This document shows, piece by piece, positions 16,290-25,452 of a stretch of DNA of 64,000 nt. The translations under genes and the position numbers were made by a program. Source of the DNA: an uncultured Verrucomicrobiota bacterium (GTDB lineage Bacteria > Verrucomicrobiota > Verrucomicrobiia > Limisphaerales > UBA9464); NCBI GenBank assembly GCA_903907995.1, contig CAIVQH010000019.1, positions 235,662-299,661 on the forward strand. Direction: 5' to 3'. The notes below the pieces were generated by a model. That model saw only the letters and a program-made list of their open reading frames with translations. It made no database searches and was not told the DNA's origin. How positions within the stretch are numbered: position 1 is the stretch's first letter; every line of letters starts with the position of its first letter.

Positions 16290-16808
16290 ATGGATGCCAT
16301 TGCCAAACGGCGCCAGGAGGATGTCACCAAGCTGCTGGATCTAGCGGCCGAGTTTCGGGGCGTCGTTACCGTCACGCGCACGACGGGCAACCCGGTGGGC
16401 GTGATCGAGCTGGCGATCAACCTGCCGACCGTCCGGAGCGAGCGCTATCCTGATGAAAGGTCGTCCGTCAGCGACGTCCGGATCGACCTGCCGGCGCGGT
16501 ATCCCTTCGATCCGCCCAAATTCAGCGTCACCACGCCCGTGTGGAATCCCAACATCTACCCCAGCGGACTGATCTGCATGGGCGAGAAGTGGATTCCCAC
16601 GCACAACCTCGCGATGCTCGTCCAGCGGGTGCTGCAGATCCTGACGCTCGAGCCGTCGATCATCAATCTCGCCAGCCCCGCCAACAGCGAGGCCGCGCAG
16701 TGGTATGCCGCCACCCGTCGGCGTGATCTCGCCCTCTTTCCCACGGTGCGGCTCGACTCCCTGCGCGTCGCCACCAAACCCACCATCCAGTGGAAGACCC
16801 TCAAATGA
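16290..16808 (+). CDS. Eukaryotic-style E2 ubiquitin-conjugating enzyme
   Basis: A 172-residue protein with the full UBC core: YPFDPPKF (71-78), N86-P87-N88 in place of the HPN motif, catalytic C96 in SGLICMG, W101-x-P, then the helix LAMLVQRVLQIL and the P-x-N-x-E-A-A segment (130-136). It is far closer to eukaryotic E2s than the divergent Prok-E2 families. It should accept the Ubl from the E1 as a thioester and pass it to a target. The gene begins four bases after the Ubl stop and overlaps the JAMM gene by ATGA. Confidence 0.92.
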   Translation: MDAIAKRRQEDVTKLLDLAAEFRGVVTVTRTTGNPVGVIELAINLPTVRSERYPDERSSVSDVRIDLPARYPFDPPKFSVTTPVWNPNIYPSGLICMGEKWIPTHNLAMLVQRVLQILTLEPSIINLASPANSEAAQWYAATRRRDLALFPTVRLDSLRVATKPTIQWKTLK

Positions 16809-17374
16809 TCCCCCGTTGCATCCGTTGGCGTGAAGCCGAGCCCGAAGTGCGTGTCCGTGAATTCGACCAGCTCGCGCGCCAGTCACATTGGGCCGATTCG
16901 ACCGCGTTCATCCGCAACGCCAATGCGGGGCAGAAGGTCTATATCACCCGGCACGCGGAACAGGCGATCGCGGCCCATTTGGAAAGCGAGGACGCCGAAC
17001 TGGGCGGCCTGCTGCTGGGCCGCGTGTACGAGACGCGCTTTGCCACGGCGACGAATTACCCCTGGATCACCGTCGTGGAGCAGGCGGTGGCCAGCACCGA
17101 GTACTGCAATTCCTCCGTATCCCTCCGCATGGGCACCGAGGTTTGGTCACGCGCGGGCGAGCGCCTGCAAAACGGACTGATGGTCGTGGGTTGGTACCAT
17201 AGCCATCCCAATCTGGGCGTCTTCTTCAGCGGCACCGACCGGGCCACCCAATCGGCCTTTTTCAACCATCCCTACGCCCTCGGGCTCGTGGTGGATCCCA
17301 TCCGCAAGGAACGGAAGTGCTTCTTTGGCGGCACCTCGGAAGAACTGCCCGACGAGGCCATGCTGGTGATGTGA
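16805..17374 (+). CDS. JAMM/MPN-family metalloprotease, predicted Ubl deconjugase
   Basis: A 189-residue protein with a complete JAMM zinc site: E65 in AELGGLLLG, H132-S-H134-P, S142 and D145 (H-x-H-x7-S-x2-D). In ubiquitin-like systems such enzymes release or process the modifier. Because the Ubl already ends in Gly, deconjugation is more likely than maturation. Residues 1-45 precede the core and could be a recognition arm. ATG 16805 overlaps the E2 stop (ATGA) and is preferred to an upstream ATG at 16790. It is the last gene of the operon. Confidence 0.92.
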   Translation: MIPRCIRWREAEPEVRVREFDQLARQSHWADSTAFIRNANAGQKVYITRHAEQAIAAHLESEDAELGGLLLGRVYETRFATATNYPWITVVEQAVASTEYCNSSVSLRMGTEVWSRAGERLQNGLMVVGWYHSHPNLGVFFSGTDRATQSAFFNHPYALGLVVDPIRKERKCFFGGTSEELPDEAMLVM

Positions 17375-17376
17375 CC

Positions 17377-17579
17377 CGAGGAGACAGGAGACAGGAGGGG
17401 GTGAACCCGGAGGCAGGAGGTTCTGAAGCGCGGAGCGGGTGAGGTAAGGAGACTTACAATCGCGTTATCTCTCCCTTGCCTACTCACTGGCTCACTCACC
17501 GCCCCTCTCCGTGCTCGGCTCGCTTTCTCCTGACTCCGTGCGAAGCACCTCCGCAACGACGTTGCCTCCTGTCTCCTCG
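17377..17579. repeat. Intergenic inverted repeat after the ubiquitin-like operon
   Basis: The 305-base gap 17375-17679 holds no gene. A 14-base arm (cgaggagacaggag at 17377-17390) is exactly complementary to 17566-17579, and the word gacagga is reiterated in the left arm. Between them lie low-complexity stretches such as ctcactggctcactcacc. A direct repeat (atcgtaa twice) follows near 17583-17597. Confidence 0.6.
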
Positions 17580-17679
17580 TACATCGTAAATCGTAAATGG
17601 GAGGGGGCTTGACCCAAAGGGCGGGGTCACCGAGGCTGCCATCGGCGTTCACAGCCATCGCGCTGGCGCCGTACATCGC

Positions 17680-18378
17680 ATGATCTCATTCCGCATCCAT
17701 ACACTCGCCATGTCTGTCATTTTAGCCGGCGCCGCCCTCGCGGACGACAAGCCGGACCTCAAGGATTCCAAGCAACGCGTCAGCTACGCCATCGGCATCA
17801 ACATCGGCACCGGCATGAAGCGCCAGGAGCTGGACATTGATCCCAAGACCGTGGCCGCCGGTCTCGCCGACGCCTTCGCGGGCAAGCCGGCCCTGACCGA
17901 GGACGAGATCAAGCAGTGTCTCACGGAGTTCGGCACGCAGATGCAGGCCAAGATGGAGGCCAAGCAAAAGGTGGCTGGCGCCGAGAACATCAAGAAGGGC
18001 GAGGAATTCCTCGCCGCCAACCTCAAGAAGGACGGCGTGAAGTCCACCGCCAGCGGTCTGCAATACAAGGTGCTCAAGTCGGGCACCGGCCGCACGCCCA
18101 AGAGCACGGACACCGTCAAGGTCCACTACCACGGCACGCTCATTGACGGCACCGTCTTCGACAGCTCCGTGGAACGCGGCGAGCCGGTGAGCTTTCCCGT
18201 GAACGGCGTCATCCCCGGCTGGACCGAGGCGCTGCAGCTGATGAAGGAAGGCGACAAGTGGCAGATCACCCTCCCGTCCAAGATCGCCTATGGCGAACAG
18301 GGCGCGGGCGCCAAAATCGGGCCGAACAGTGTGCTCATCTTCGATGTGGAACTGCTCTCCATCGAGAAGGCGAACTGA
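17680..18378 (+). CDS. FKBP-type peptidyl-prolyl isomerase (FkpA/Mip-like)
   Basis: A 232-residue secreted folding catalyst. A signal peptide (cut near ALADD) is followed by an N-terminal dimerisation helix domain (KQRVSYAIGINIGTGM through about residue 105). The FKBP domain begins at SGLQYKVLKSGTG and contains VHYHGTLIDGTVFDSS, FPVNGVIPGWTEAL and IAYGEQGAG. The active-site aromatic positions (Y, F-D, V-I-P-G-W) are present. It probably acts in the periplasm. It stands alone between a repeat-bearing gap and a terminator. Confidence 0.92.
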   Translation: MISFRIHTLAMSVILAGAALADDKPDLKDSKQRVSYAIGINIGTGMKRQELDIDPKTVAAGLADAFAGKPALTEDEIKQCLTEFGTQMQAKMEAKQKVAGAENIKKGEEFLAANLKKDGVKSTASGLQYKVLKSGTGRTPKSTDTVKVHYHGTLIDGTVFDSSVERGEPVSFPVNGVIPGWTEALQLMKEGDKWQITLPSKIAYGEQGAGAKIGPNSVLIFDVELLSIEKAN

Positions 18379-18400
18379 ACTGGTTCAATCCCTCAAATGT

Positions 18401-18429
18401 AAAGGCGGCCTCAATGGCCGCCTTTTTGT
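18401..18429 (+). terminator. Rho-independent terminator after the FKBP gene
   Basis: A 10-bp stem (aaaggcggcc at 18401-18410 with 18416-18425) encloses tcaat and runs into a T-rich tail (tttttgttttt). Confidence 0.88.
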
Positions 18430-18499
18430 TTTTCCGAATCTTGTCTCGAATGGTTTCGGAGTCGAACAGATCCAAGGATCGGCAGCCGGCCGTTTTGCC

Positions 18500-18610
18500 C
18501 CAAAGTAGGACGGGCGGCCCGCCCGTCTTCTGATCATTCTTCTGCGCCAGCAACCGGGCGGCCGGAAAAGACAAATATGGAAGACGGGCGGGCCGCCCGT
18601 CCTACTTTGG
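18500..18610. repeat. Palindromic element with 30-bp perfect arms
   Basis: The arm at 18500-18529 (beginning ccaaagtaggacgggcgg) is the exact reverse complement of 18581-18610, with a 51-base spacer. Each arm also contains an internal GC-rich palindrome (gacgggc...gcccgtc). It lies in the 317-base gap between the FKBP terminator and the convergent sulfatase gene. It has the architecture of a REP/BIME or a small MITE. No coding potential is seen. Confidence 0.85.
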
Positions 18611-18695
18611 AAGGGCCCAAGGCCCGGCTTTCGCATCGAAGCGCTTCGGCGAACCACAAGTTGCGTGCCTGCGCTACAACCGATGACCGTCCCAC

Positions 18696-20147
18696 CTACT
18701 TCTTCGTAGCAAACGGCGACTTGTCCTCGGGCTGGACCCACGGATTGGCGGCTTTCTTGAGGTAGCCTTCGAGCTGCTTTACGACCTCGGAATTGGCCTC
18801 GGCGACGTTGTGCTTTTCGCCGATATCGGTGGCCAGGTCGTAAAGTTCGAGAGGCTTGTCCGCGTCGAGCTTTACGCCCTTCCAGTTCCCGGCGCGCACC
18901 GCCTGCTGATAGCCTTTTTCGTGGAACTCCCAATAGAGGTAGGGATGGGTTTGGCGGGGTTCCTTGCCGAACAGGGTGGGCGCGAAGGAAATGCCATCGA
19001 TTCCCTTGGGCGGGTTGACCCCGACCAGTTCGGCAACCGTGGGCAGAATGTCCCAGAAGGCCACCGGCAGGGTGTTGGTCGTGCCCGGCCGGATCTTGCC
19101 CGGCCAGCGGGCCAGGAGCGGGACGCGGATGCCGCCTTCGTACAGGTCGCGCTTGAGTCCACGCAGCGGGCCGGCGCTCCGGAAAAAGTCCGGGTCCACG
19201 CCGCCTTCGCGGTGCGGCCCGTTGTCGCTGGCGAACAGGATCAGCGTATCCTGGTCGATCTTGTAGGCCTTCAACTGCTCCATGAGCGAGCCGACAAAGT
19301 CGTCGAGCCGGGTGATCATTGCCGCCTTGGCCTTCTCCGGGGCGGGCCAGTCCATCCGGGCATATGATCCCAGGGACGGAACCTGCATGCCATTCGTGCC
19401 GAGCTCATTGTTCGCGTGGGGAATGATCGTGGGGAAATAGAGGAAGAAGGCGTCGTATTCGTTGACGCGGACGAAGTTGGTGGCCACCCGGCTGAACCAG
19501 TCCGGCGCGTAAGCACCCAGCCGGCCATTTTCGTTGCCCGGGAGGAAGTACTGCTGGTCGTTCCGCCAGAGGAACTGAGGGTAATAGTTGTGGGCGTGAA
19601 CCTGGTCGAGATACCCGAACCACTCGTCAAAGCCCTGCCGGTTCGGGGTGCCCGTCGTACCTTCCCAGCCGAGCGCCCATTTGCCGAAAGCCCCGGTGTG
19701 GTAGCCGACCGACTTCAGCACCTCGGCAAGCGTGATATCTTCGGAGGCGAGCGGCACCTGCACGTTGCTCCGCACGCGGCCATGCCCGCTATGCATGCCG
19801 GTCATCAGGGCGGAGCGGCTGGGGGCGCAGACCGTGTTGCCGGCGTAGGCGTCGGTGAAGCGCATGCCTTCGGCGGCGAGCCGGTCGAGATTGGGCGTCT
19901 GTATCTTCCGCTGCCCGTAGCTGCCCAGTTCACCATAGCCGAGGTCATCGGCCAGGATGAGGATGATGTTCGGAAAGGAATTGGTCCGCTGCGGGCCGAG
20001 GGCGGTGCGCACCACCGTGCCGCCGGCCGCGGTGGCGCAAACCACCGTCAGCAATAGGGCCACGCCACGCACCAAAAGGAATCGCAGTATGCTCACGAGA
20101 TGTCCGTACCTTAGCGAAGTCCCGCCACCGGTCCAACGCCCAATCAT
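18696..20147 (-). CDS. Secreted type I sulfatase
   Basis: A 483-residue member of the formylglycine-dependent sulfatases. N-terminal hydrophobic signal (ILRFLLVRGVALLLTVV), then ILILADDLGYGELG with the metal-binding Asp pair, the modification motif CAPSRSALMTG (C-x-P-S-R) and a later LFASDNGPH. It would hydrolyse sulfate esters of polysaccharides outside the cytoplasm after maturation by a formylglycine-generating enzyme, not present here. ATG 20147 overlaps the LarA-like stop (ATGA), suggesting coupling. GTG 20096, nearer the signal segment, is an alternative start. Confidence 0.9.
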   Translation of the reverse strand: MIGRWTGGGTSLRYGHLVSILRFLLVRGVALLLTVVCATAAGGTVVRTALGPQRTNSFPNIILILADDLGYGELGSYGQRKIQTPNLDRLAAEGMRFTDAYAGNTVCAPSRSALMTGMHSGHGRVRSNVQVPLASEDITLAEVLKSVGYHTGAFGKWALGWEGTTGTPNRQGFDEWFGYLDQVHAHNYYPQFLWRNDQQYFLPGNENGRLGAYAPDWFSRVATNFVRVNEYDAFFLYFPTIIPHANNELGTNGMQVPSLGSYARMDWPAPEKAKAAMITRLDDFVGSLMEQLKAYKIDQDTLILFASDNGPHREGGVDPDFFRSAGPLRGLKRDLYEGGIRVPLLARWPGKIRPGTTNTLPVAFWDILPTVAELVGVNPPKGIDGISFAPTLFGKEPRQTHPYLYWEFHEKGYQQAVRAGNWKGVKLDADKPLELYDLATDIGEKHNVAEANSEVVKQLEGYLKKAANPWVQPEDKSPFATKK

Positions 20148-21412
20148 TTCAGATACGGGATGGTCAACGGTCCCTGGGGAAGCACGGCCACCCGAGCGTC
20201 CGGTCCCCGCCGCGCCAGTTCGGCGCGCACGGTGGTGGCAATGTCGGGGCAGGGCTCCAGATGCGCCGCGCGCAGCGTCGCTTCGGGCATGGCCGAATGG
20301 ACGAGGATGCGGGCACGCCGTTGCAGCAGCGCTTGGATCTGCGCCTGCCACTGCTCGGGCCGCACAAAACCAGGGGTCGCCAGCAGGGCCAAGATCTCCT
20401 CGGGCGAGCCGCCTTCGCGCAACAGCCGGTCGTAGGGACTGCCGGCGGGGACACCTTCGCGGCACTCGGCGGCGAGGATGATGGTGCCACCGGTCACGGC
20501 GATACGCGCGGCGGCGCTCACGCCCTTGATGCCCTGATACAGGTTCAGGTCGAGCGGGTAGCCCGAATTCGTGGTCACCACGACTTCAAAAGGCCGGTCC
20601 ACCGGCTGCATCGCGGAGGTGCGGACGAATTCGCGACCGGCTCGGTGCGCCGCCACGAGGTCGCCGGCGAAAATGCCGGTGATGTCCCGCTGTTCGTTGA
20701 GGGTGACGTTCAGCAGGAAGTTCGGCCCGACGCGCAGCGCGATGTCCCGCAGCTCCTCCCAGAGCGGATTGCCTTCGCACACGCCGAAGGTCGCACCCGG
20801 TGACTCGAGATGGTGCGCCCCGTGGTTGCTCATCACGGTCTCAACGTGCGCCACGCCGGGCATGAGCGCCTTGGGGCCACCGCTGAAACCGGCGAAGAAA
20901 TGCGGCTCGATGAAACCAGTGAGAATCCGCACATCGGCCTCCACGGCCAGCCGGTTGATCCACACCGGCGTGCCGGTACGGGTGGTGCCGAGCTGGACGC
21001 AGGCGGCATGGTTCTCCGGCTCGTGGTTGAGGACGCGCCAGTTGGCCACCACCTCGGGCGTCAGCATCTGCTCGAGTTCGGCCCGGGTGTTGGGGCGGTG
21101 CGTGCCGAGCTGGTTGAGCAGCGTGACCTGCTCGCGCCGTACGCCGAGCTGCTCCAGATAGGCCAGCAGCCAGGGGATCAGCCGGTGGTTGGGCGTGGCG
21201 CGGGTGATGTCGGTGAAGAGGATGACAATCTTGGCCTCCGGCTTGAGCCACTGCCGTAGCGGGGCGGCCCCGATGGGCTGCTCCAGCGCGGCGATCAGCG
21301 CCGCCCGTTCGTCGGGCAAGCCGGCCCGATAGGAGGGCTCGATCACCGTCGTGCGGTCGTCGGGAAATTCGACGGACACGTGGCCTTTGCCATAGGCGAG
21401 ATTGACGTTCAC
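20144..21412 (-). CDS. LarA-like (DUF2088) nickel-pincer racemase family protein
   Basis: A 422-residue protein of the lactate racemase A family. It has the family's GTHRP motif (the His that acts in catalysis), IEPHFFAGFSGGPKALMPG (the second His and the pincer-bearing Lys) and a C-terminal domain with SGYPLDLNLYQGIKG. LarA members racemise or epimerise 2-hydroxyacids using a nickel pincer cofactor made by LarB, C and E, none of which lies in this window. The start is set at GTG 21412 (VNVNLAYGKG), where homology begins; longer frames upstream are not convincing. It overlaps the sulfatase gene by ATGA, so its substrate may derive from sulfated sugars (speculative). Confidence 0.85.
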   Translation of the reverse strand: MNVNLAYGKGHVSVEFPDDRTTVIEPSYRAGLPDERAALIAALEQPIGAAPLRQWLKPEAKIVILFTDITRATPNHRLIPWLLAYLEQLGVRREQVTLLNQLGTHRPNTRAELEQMLTPEVVANWRVLNHEPENHAACVQLGTTRTGTPVWINRLAVEADVRILTGFIEPHFFAGFSGGPKALMPGVAHVETVMSNHGAHHLESPGATFGVCEGNPLWEELRDIALRVGPNFLLNVTLNEQRDITGIFAGDLVAAHRAGREFVRTSAMQPVDRPFEVVVTTNSGYPLDLNLYQGIKGVSAAARIAVTGGTIILAAECREGVPAGSPYDRLLREGGSPEEILALLATPGFVRPEQWQAQIQALLQRRARILVHSAMPEATLRAAHLEPCPDIATTVRAELARRGPDARVAVLPQGPLTIPYLK

Positions 21413-21586
21413 GCGGGCAAGTTTAGCGCCCGGGCCGCGCGAATCGAAGCCAATGATGCACGATCTGTCACGCGCTCTGAGCCGGCTTGATCGCATTTCC
21501 CTGGGTTTTCGCCCCTGACCTTGAGGAATGTTTTCCAATCAAAAATCGTAAATTTCCTCAGTCCTTGGTAATCCGCACGCCCCATC

Positions 21587-22687
21587 ATGCTCGCTCCCGC
21601 CGCCATCGCAGACGGACACGGCCATTTCACCCTCGACGAGATTGAAGTGGCCTCGCCGCTGGCCGAGGAGGTCCTCGTAGAGATCCGAGCCGCCGGCATC
21701 TGCCATACCGACCACGCCTCGCTCTCGTGGAGACGTCCCTTGGTGATGGGGCATGAGGGTGCAGGCGTCGTGCGTGAGGTGGGTGCGGGCGTCACGTCCG
21801 TGAAACCGGGCGACCGCGTTGTGCTGAACTGGGCCATACCGTGCGGGAGCTGTTTCCAATGCCGGCGCGGGCAGGCCGTGCTCTGCGAAGCGAGCCGCCC
21901 CGCCCATGTGATGCACCCATCAGCGGGCCACGCGCACGCCGCTGGCACCACTTGGCACGGGCAGCCCATCGACCGCTCGTTCAACATCGGCACGCTCTCC
22001 GGGCTCGCCCTGGTCCGGGCCGAGGCGGTCACGCCCATTCCGGAGGAAGTCCCCTTCACCAGCGCGTGCATTGTCGGCTGTGGGGTGATGACCGGGTTTG
22101 GTTCGGCGGTGAACGTGGCCAAGGTCGAGCCGGGCTCCTCGGTGGTGGTCATTGGTTGCGGTGGCGTCGGTCTGAATGTGATCCAAGGCGCGCGCCTCGC
22201 CGGGGCGGGACGCATTATCGCGGTGGACCTGCGTGAAAGCAGCCTCGCCAATGCGCGCCGCTTCGGGGCGACCGACACCGTCCTGGCCCAGCGGGACGAC
22301 CGTGAACTGCGGGTGGTGGCAGCGGAAGTGAAACGGCTGACCGAAGGGCGGGGGGCGGATTACGCCTTCGAGGCGACCAGCGTTTCGCATCTGGCGTTCA
22401 CGCCGTTGCTGCTGATCCGCGATGGGGGCATGGCGCTACAGGTCAGCGGCATCAACGACGCGGTTTCGGTAGAGATGCCGTGGTTCATGTGGAACAAGAC
22501 GTACCTGACTCCCCTCTATGGCAGTTGCGTGCCGGCGCGCGATTTTCCCCGTATTTTCCAGCACTACGCGAAACGGGAACTATTCCTCGACGAACTGGTT
22601 ACCCGCACCTACCCGCTGGCGAATTTGACCGACGCCATGGACGACATGATGACCGGGCGGAATGCGAAGGGCGTGATCGTGTTTTAA
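21587..22687 (+). CDS. Zinc-dependent alcohol dehydrogenase, class III-like
   Basis: A 366-residue medium-chain dehydrogenase. Catalytic zinc ligands are C39 in GICHTDH and H56-E57 in GHEGAG. The structural zinc lobe is C86-x2-C89-x2-C92-x7-C100. The NAD-binding loop GCGGVGLNVIQGA is followed by the acidic VDL. It is somewhat short and lacks the residues I would need to call a glutathione-dependent formaldehyde dehydrogenase, so the substrate is open. It is divergent from the LarA-like gene, with a 174-base gap between them. Confidence 0.88.
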   Translation: MLAPAAIADGHGHFTLDEIEVASPLAEEVLVEIRAAGICHTDHASLSWRRPLVMGHEGAGVVREVGAGVTSVKPGDRVVLNWAIPCGSCFQCRRGQAVLCEASRPAHVMHPSAGHAHAAGTTWHGQPIDRSFNIGTLSGLALVRAEAVTPIPEEVPFTSACIVGCGVMTGFGSAVNVAKVEPGSSVVVIGCGGVGLNVIQGARLAGAGRIIAVDLRESSLANARRFGATDTVLAQRDDRELRVVAAEVKRLTEGRGADYAFEATSVSHLAFTPLLLIRDGGMALQVSGINDAVSVEMPWFMWNKTYLTPLYGSCVPARDFPRIFQHYAKRELFLDELVTRTYPLANLTDAMDDMMTGRNAKGVIVF

Positions 22688-22775
22688 GGGCGTTCTTTAA
22701 CAGCTGATCCACGCTGATCCGCACTGATGCGGCAAGGGCACATCATTTCACCATGGAGGTTCGAAAGAAGGTGGA

Positions 22776-22861
22776 AACAACAAAGGAACGAAGGAACAAA
22801 GAACGCAAAAAGCCCTTTGTCAGGACTGCCTTACTTTGTTCCTTCGTTCCTTTGTTGTTCC
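22776..22861. repeat. Intergenic inverted repeat with GGAACAAAG words
   Basis: The 26-base arm 22776-22801 (aacaacaaaggaacgaag and on) is the exact reverse complement of 22834-22859, with a 32-base spacer. Each arm reiterates aaaggaac and aaggaac. It sits between the convergent alcohol dehydrogenase and MFS genes, where it could act as a bidirectional terminator-like hairpin. Upstream, near 22698-22730, there is a fragment of the gctgatcc-type repeat seen at 36.2 and 46.6 kb. Confidence 0.8.
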
Positions 22862-22876
22862 AATTTTCCCCCACTC

Positions 22877-24106
22877 TTAGTCGGTCACCTCTTCCGTGAG
22901 CACTTCGCCCTTGCGGCGGGCCTTGTCGCGATTGACCTCGGGCAGGAGCAGCAGGGTGGCGATCACAATCAGGATCGCGCTGAACCAGCCCAGCGAACTC
23001 AATGCGAAATGCTGCACCATCTGGAACGCCACAATTGGTGCCGCTATGCCCCGGATGCCCGTGAGGAACGTGTGGACGCCCATGTAATCGGCCACGCGGC
23101 CGGGTGGGGCGAACTTGGTCACCCACAGACCCCACGCCACGTCGCCGCCGGCATTGGAGATGCCGTAGATGATCGCACCGGCGATGAGGCCGGCGGTGGT
23201 GTCGCTGGTGAAGAAGGCGAGGATGCCCAGCGCGAAGCCGCAATTCAGCACGATGCGGAGGGCGAAGAAGTTCATCCGGTCGAACAGCCAGCCCCACACC
23301 GGGTTCATCACCAGCCGGGCGAGGTTGGGCACCACGCCGGTTAGAAAGGCAATTTCGGCCGCCGACCGGGCGAGGCCGTGCGCGGGATTCCCCAGATACT
23401 CGACGCGCATGGGGAGCATCATCAGGTTCGCGAACCCCATGAACATCCACACGATCAGCGTCTGGCGGAACACGCGGTCCTCGCGCACGAAACGCAGGGC
23501 ATGGAGCGGGTGCGCCGCCCCGTTGTCCTGCAACGGCACCGACGGGATGCGGCGGGCACACCAGGCGGCGCCGGCGAAGGCGAGGGCAAAGCAGAGGAGC
23601 AGGACCGGGAAGAGGTCGGGCTGCCAATCCAGAAACCTGCCGCCGGCCCAGGCGAAGAGCAGGGCGCCGATGATTCGCAGCACGAAGGATCGGGCGTAAA
23701 GCTTTCCGCGCGACGAGGGCGGGTAGTTGTGATGATACGTCTCCGTCATCAGCGGGATGATCGCCGACTGCATCGCCATGGCGACGAGGCAGGCGGGGAC
23801 GTACAGCCAGAGCCGTGGAACCGCCGCCATCAGCGCGCAGCAGCCGCAGCCGATCATGAGGAAGCGGGACACCGCGACGGTGGCCGACCAGCGGCGGCGC
23901 TGGACGAAACTGACCGCCACCGGCGACAGCAGCAGGCCGAAACTGCCCGCCCCGGCAATGAGCGCCTTGGCCCCGGCCCCGGCGGTGAAGTGCTTCACGG
24001 CGATCAGCAGCAGGAACGTGTTCGCCGCCGACTCGATGATGCCGGCTGCAAACATGCGCCCGGAATCGAGTCGGAAGGTGAGGCGGGCGCGTTCGGCGGA
24101 CAGCAC
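22877..24106 (-). CDS. Major facilitator superfamily transporter
   Basis: A protein of about 409 residues with roughly 12 hydrophobic helices. The between-helix segment [20 protein letters not shown] after helix 4 and [14 protein letters not shown] in the second half fit MFS architecture. The substrate cannot be read from the sequence. GTG 24106 ([10 protein letters not shown]) was chosen because the upstream extension to 24184 is charged and not MFS-like. It is divergent from cysK and shares a 124-base upstream region with it. Confidence 0.82.
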   Translation of the reverse strand: MLSAERARLTFRLDSGRMFAAGIIESAANTFLLLIAVKHFTAGAGAKALIAGAGSFGLLLSPVAVSFVQRRRWSATVAVSRFLMIGCGCCALMAAVPRLWLYVPACLVAMAMQSAIIPLMTETYHHNYPPSSRGKLYARSFVLRIIGALLFAWAGGRFLDWQPDLFPVLLLCFALAFAGAAWCARRIPSVPLQDNGAAHPLHALRFVREDRVFRQTLIVWMFMGFANLMMLPMRVEYLGNPAHGLARSAAEIAFLTGVVPNLARLVMNPVWGWLFDRMNFFALRIVLNCGFALGILAFFTSDTTAGLIAGAIIYGISNAGGDVAWGLWVTKFAPPGRVADYMGVHTFLTGIRGIAAPIVAFQMVQHFALSSLGWFSAILIVIATLLLLPEVNRDKARRKGEVLTEEVTD

Positions 24107-24230
24107 GGCGGCAGGATACCGGCATCGGACTACATGCTCGAATTCTTTTCCGGCCCTCGAAAACCAGCTTGCCCCGCACGGCATCTCGAAGAAACTGGCG
24201 GCTCTTACAGCAATTCAACTTTCCAAGACT

Positions 24231-25226
24231 ATGGGCCGCATCTTTAACAACGTTGTCGAAACCGTCGGACACACCCCCCTCATTCGGCTGAACCGCATTC
24301 CCGCCAGCCTCGGCGTCGATCCTTCCACGACGATCGTGCTAAAGTGCGAATTCTTCAATCCGCTCGGCTCGGTCAAGGACCGTATCGGCGCGGCGATGAT
24401 CGAGGACGCCGAGAAGCGCGGCATCCTCAAGGCGGACACGACCATCATCGAGCCGACGTCGGGCAACACGGGCATCGCGCTCGCGTTCGTCGCGGCGGCC
24501 AAGGGCTACAAGCTCATCCTCACCATGCCGGAGACGATGTCTCTGGAGCGCCGCACGCTGCTCGCGCTGCTCGGCGCGAAGCTGGTGCTCACCCCCGGCA
24601 GCGAGGGCATGCGCGGGGCCATTGCCCGGGCCGAACAGATTTCCAAGGAGACGCCGAACTCATGGATTCCCCAGCAGTTTGAGAACCCGGCCAACCCGGC
24701 GATTCACAGCGCGACGACCGGCCCCGAGATCTGGGACGACACGGACGGCAAGGTGGACATCCTCGTCGCGGCCGTGGGCACCGGCGGCACGATCACCGGC
24801 GTTTTCGAGTACATCCACCCGAAGAAGGCCAGCTTCCAGGCCATCGCCGTGGAGCCGAAGGATTCGCCGGTCATCACACAGACACTCAAGGGCGAGGCGG
24901 TGAAACCCGGCCCGCACAAGATCCAAGGAACGGGGGCGGGCTTCGTGCCGAAGAATCTCCACCTGAAAGGCGCGAACGGCGAGCCGCAGATCGTCGAGAC
25001 CTATCAGGTGTCGAATGACGATTCCTTCGCGATGGCCCGCCGGTTGGCGAAGGAAGAGGGCTTGCTGGTCGGCATCTCGACCGGGGCGAACGTGTATGCG
25101 GCCATCGAGATCGCCAAGCGCCCCGAAAACAAGGGCAAGACCATCGTGACCGTGGCCTGCTCCACCGGCGAACGCTACCTCTCGACCGCGCTGGCCGCCG
25201 AGGCCCGTGCCGAAGTCGGCGGCTGA
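24231..25226 (+). CDS. cysK: Cysteine synthase (O-acetylserine sulfhydrylase)
   Basis: A 331-residue PLP enzyme that makes cysteine from O-acetylserine and sulfide. The PLP lysine lies in NPLGSVKDR, the substrate loop is TSGNTGIAL, the phosphate cup is GTGGTITG and a C-terminal Ser is in STGERYLST. Length and motifs match CysK/CysM; the TSGNTGI form and overall length favour CysK. ATG 24231 directly precedes the conserved [16 protein letters not shown]. It is followed by a terminator hairpin. Confidence 0.95.
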   Translation: MGRIFNNVVETVGHTPLIRLNRIPASLGVDPSTTIVLKCEFFNPLGSVKDRIGAAMIEDAEKRGILKADTTIIEPTSGNTGIALAFVAAAKGYKLILTMPETMSLERRTLLALLGAKLVLTPGSEGMRGAIARAEQISKETPNSWIPQQFENPANPAIHSATTGPEIWDDTDGKVDILVAAVGTGGTITGVFEYIHPKKASFQAIAVEPKDSPVITQTLKGEAVKPGPHKIQGTGAGFVPKNLHLKGANGEPQIVETYQVSNDDSFAMARRLAKEEGLLVGISTGANVYAAIEIAKRPENKGKTIVTVACSTGERYLSTALAAEARAEVGG

Positions 25227-25246
25227 GCTGCGAGTCTGGATTTGAA

Positions 25247-25290
25247 CGGGCGGAGGCCGGCAGTGGTCGGCCTCCGCCCGTATTCTGTTT
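25247..25290 (+). terminator. Hairpin terminator after cysK
   Basis: A 13-bp perfect stem (cgggcggaggccg at 25247-25259 with 25268-25280) encloses an 8-base loop and is followed by the modestly T-rich tattctgttt. Confidence 0.75.
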
Positions 25291-25452
25291 CGGCACCGTC
25301 ATACTCGTCATCCGCATTGCAGACTTGACCCACGGGCCATCCCCTCTGTTTACTCCTTTCAAATGCAGTTTGGCGCACAACTTGTAGTAGTCCTCGTAGC
25401 CGGTGGCGATGCCGCCGCGGGGACCGTTGGTGCGTAACAGCGCTTTCAACCA

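Noticed and set aside
25295..25330. A run of codons reading V-I-L-V-I-R-I-A-D-L ahead of ilvB, suggestive of a branched-chain leader peptide
   Set aside because: No ATG, GTG or TTG lies in frame between 25229 and the run, so it cannot be supported as a translated leader.
25395..25440. GC-rich ggtggcgatgccgccgcgg before ilvB, thought of as a T-box
   Set aside because: The T-box consensus with its invariant NCCA-pairing bulge is not present.
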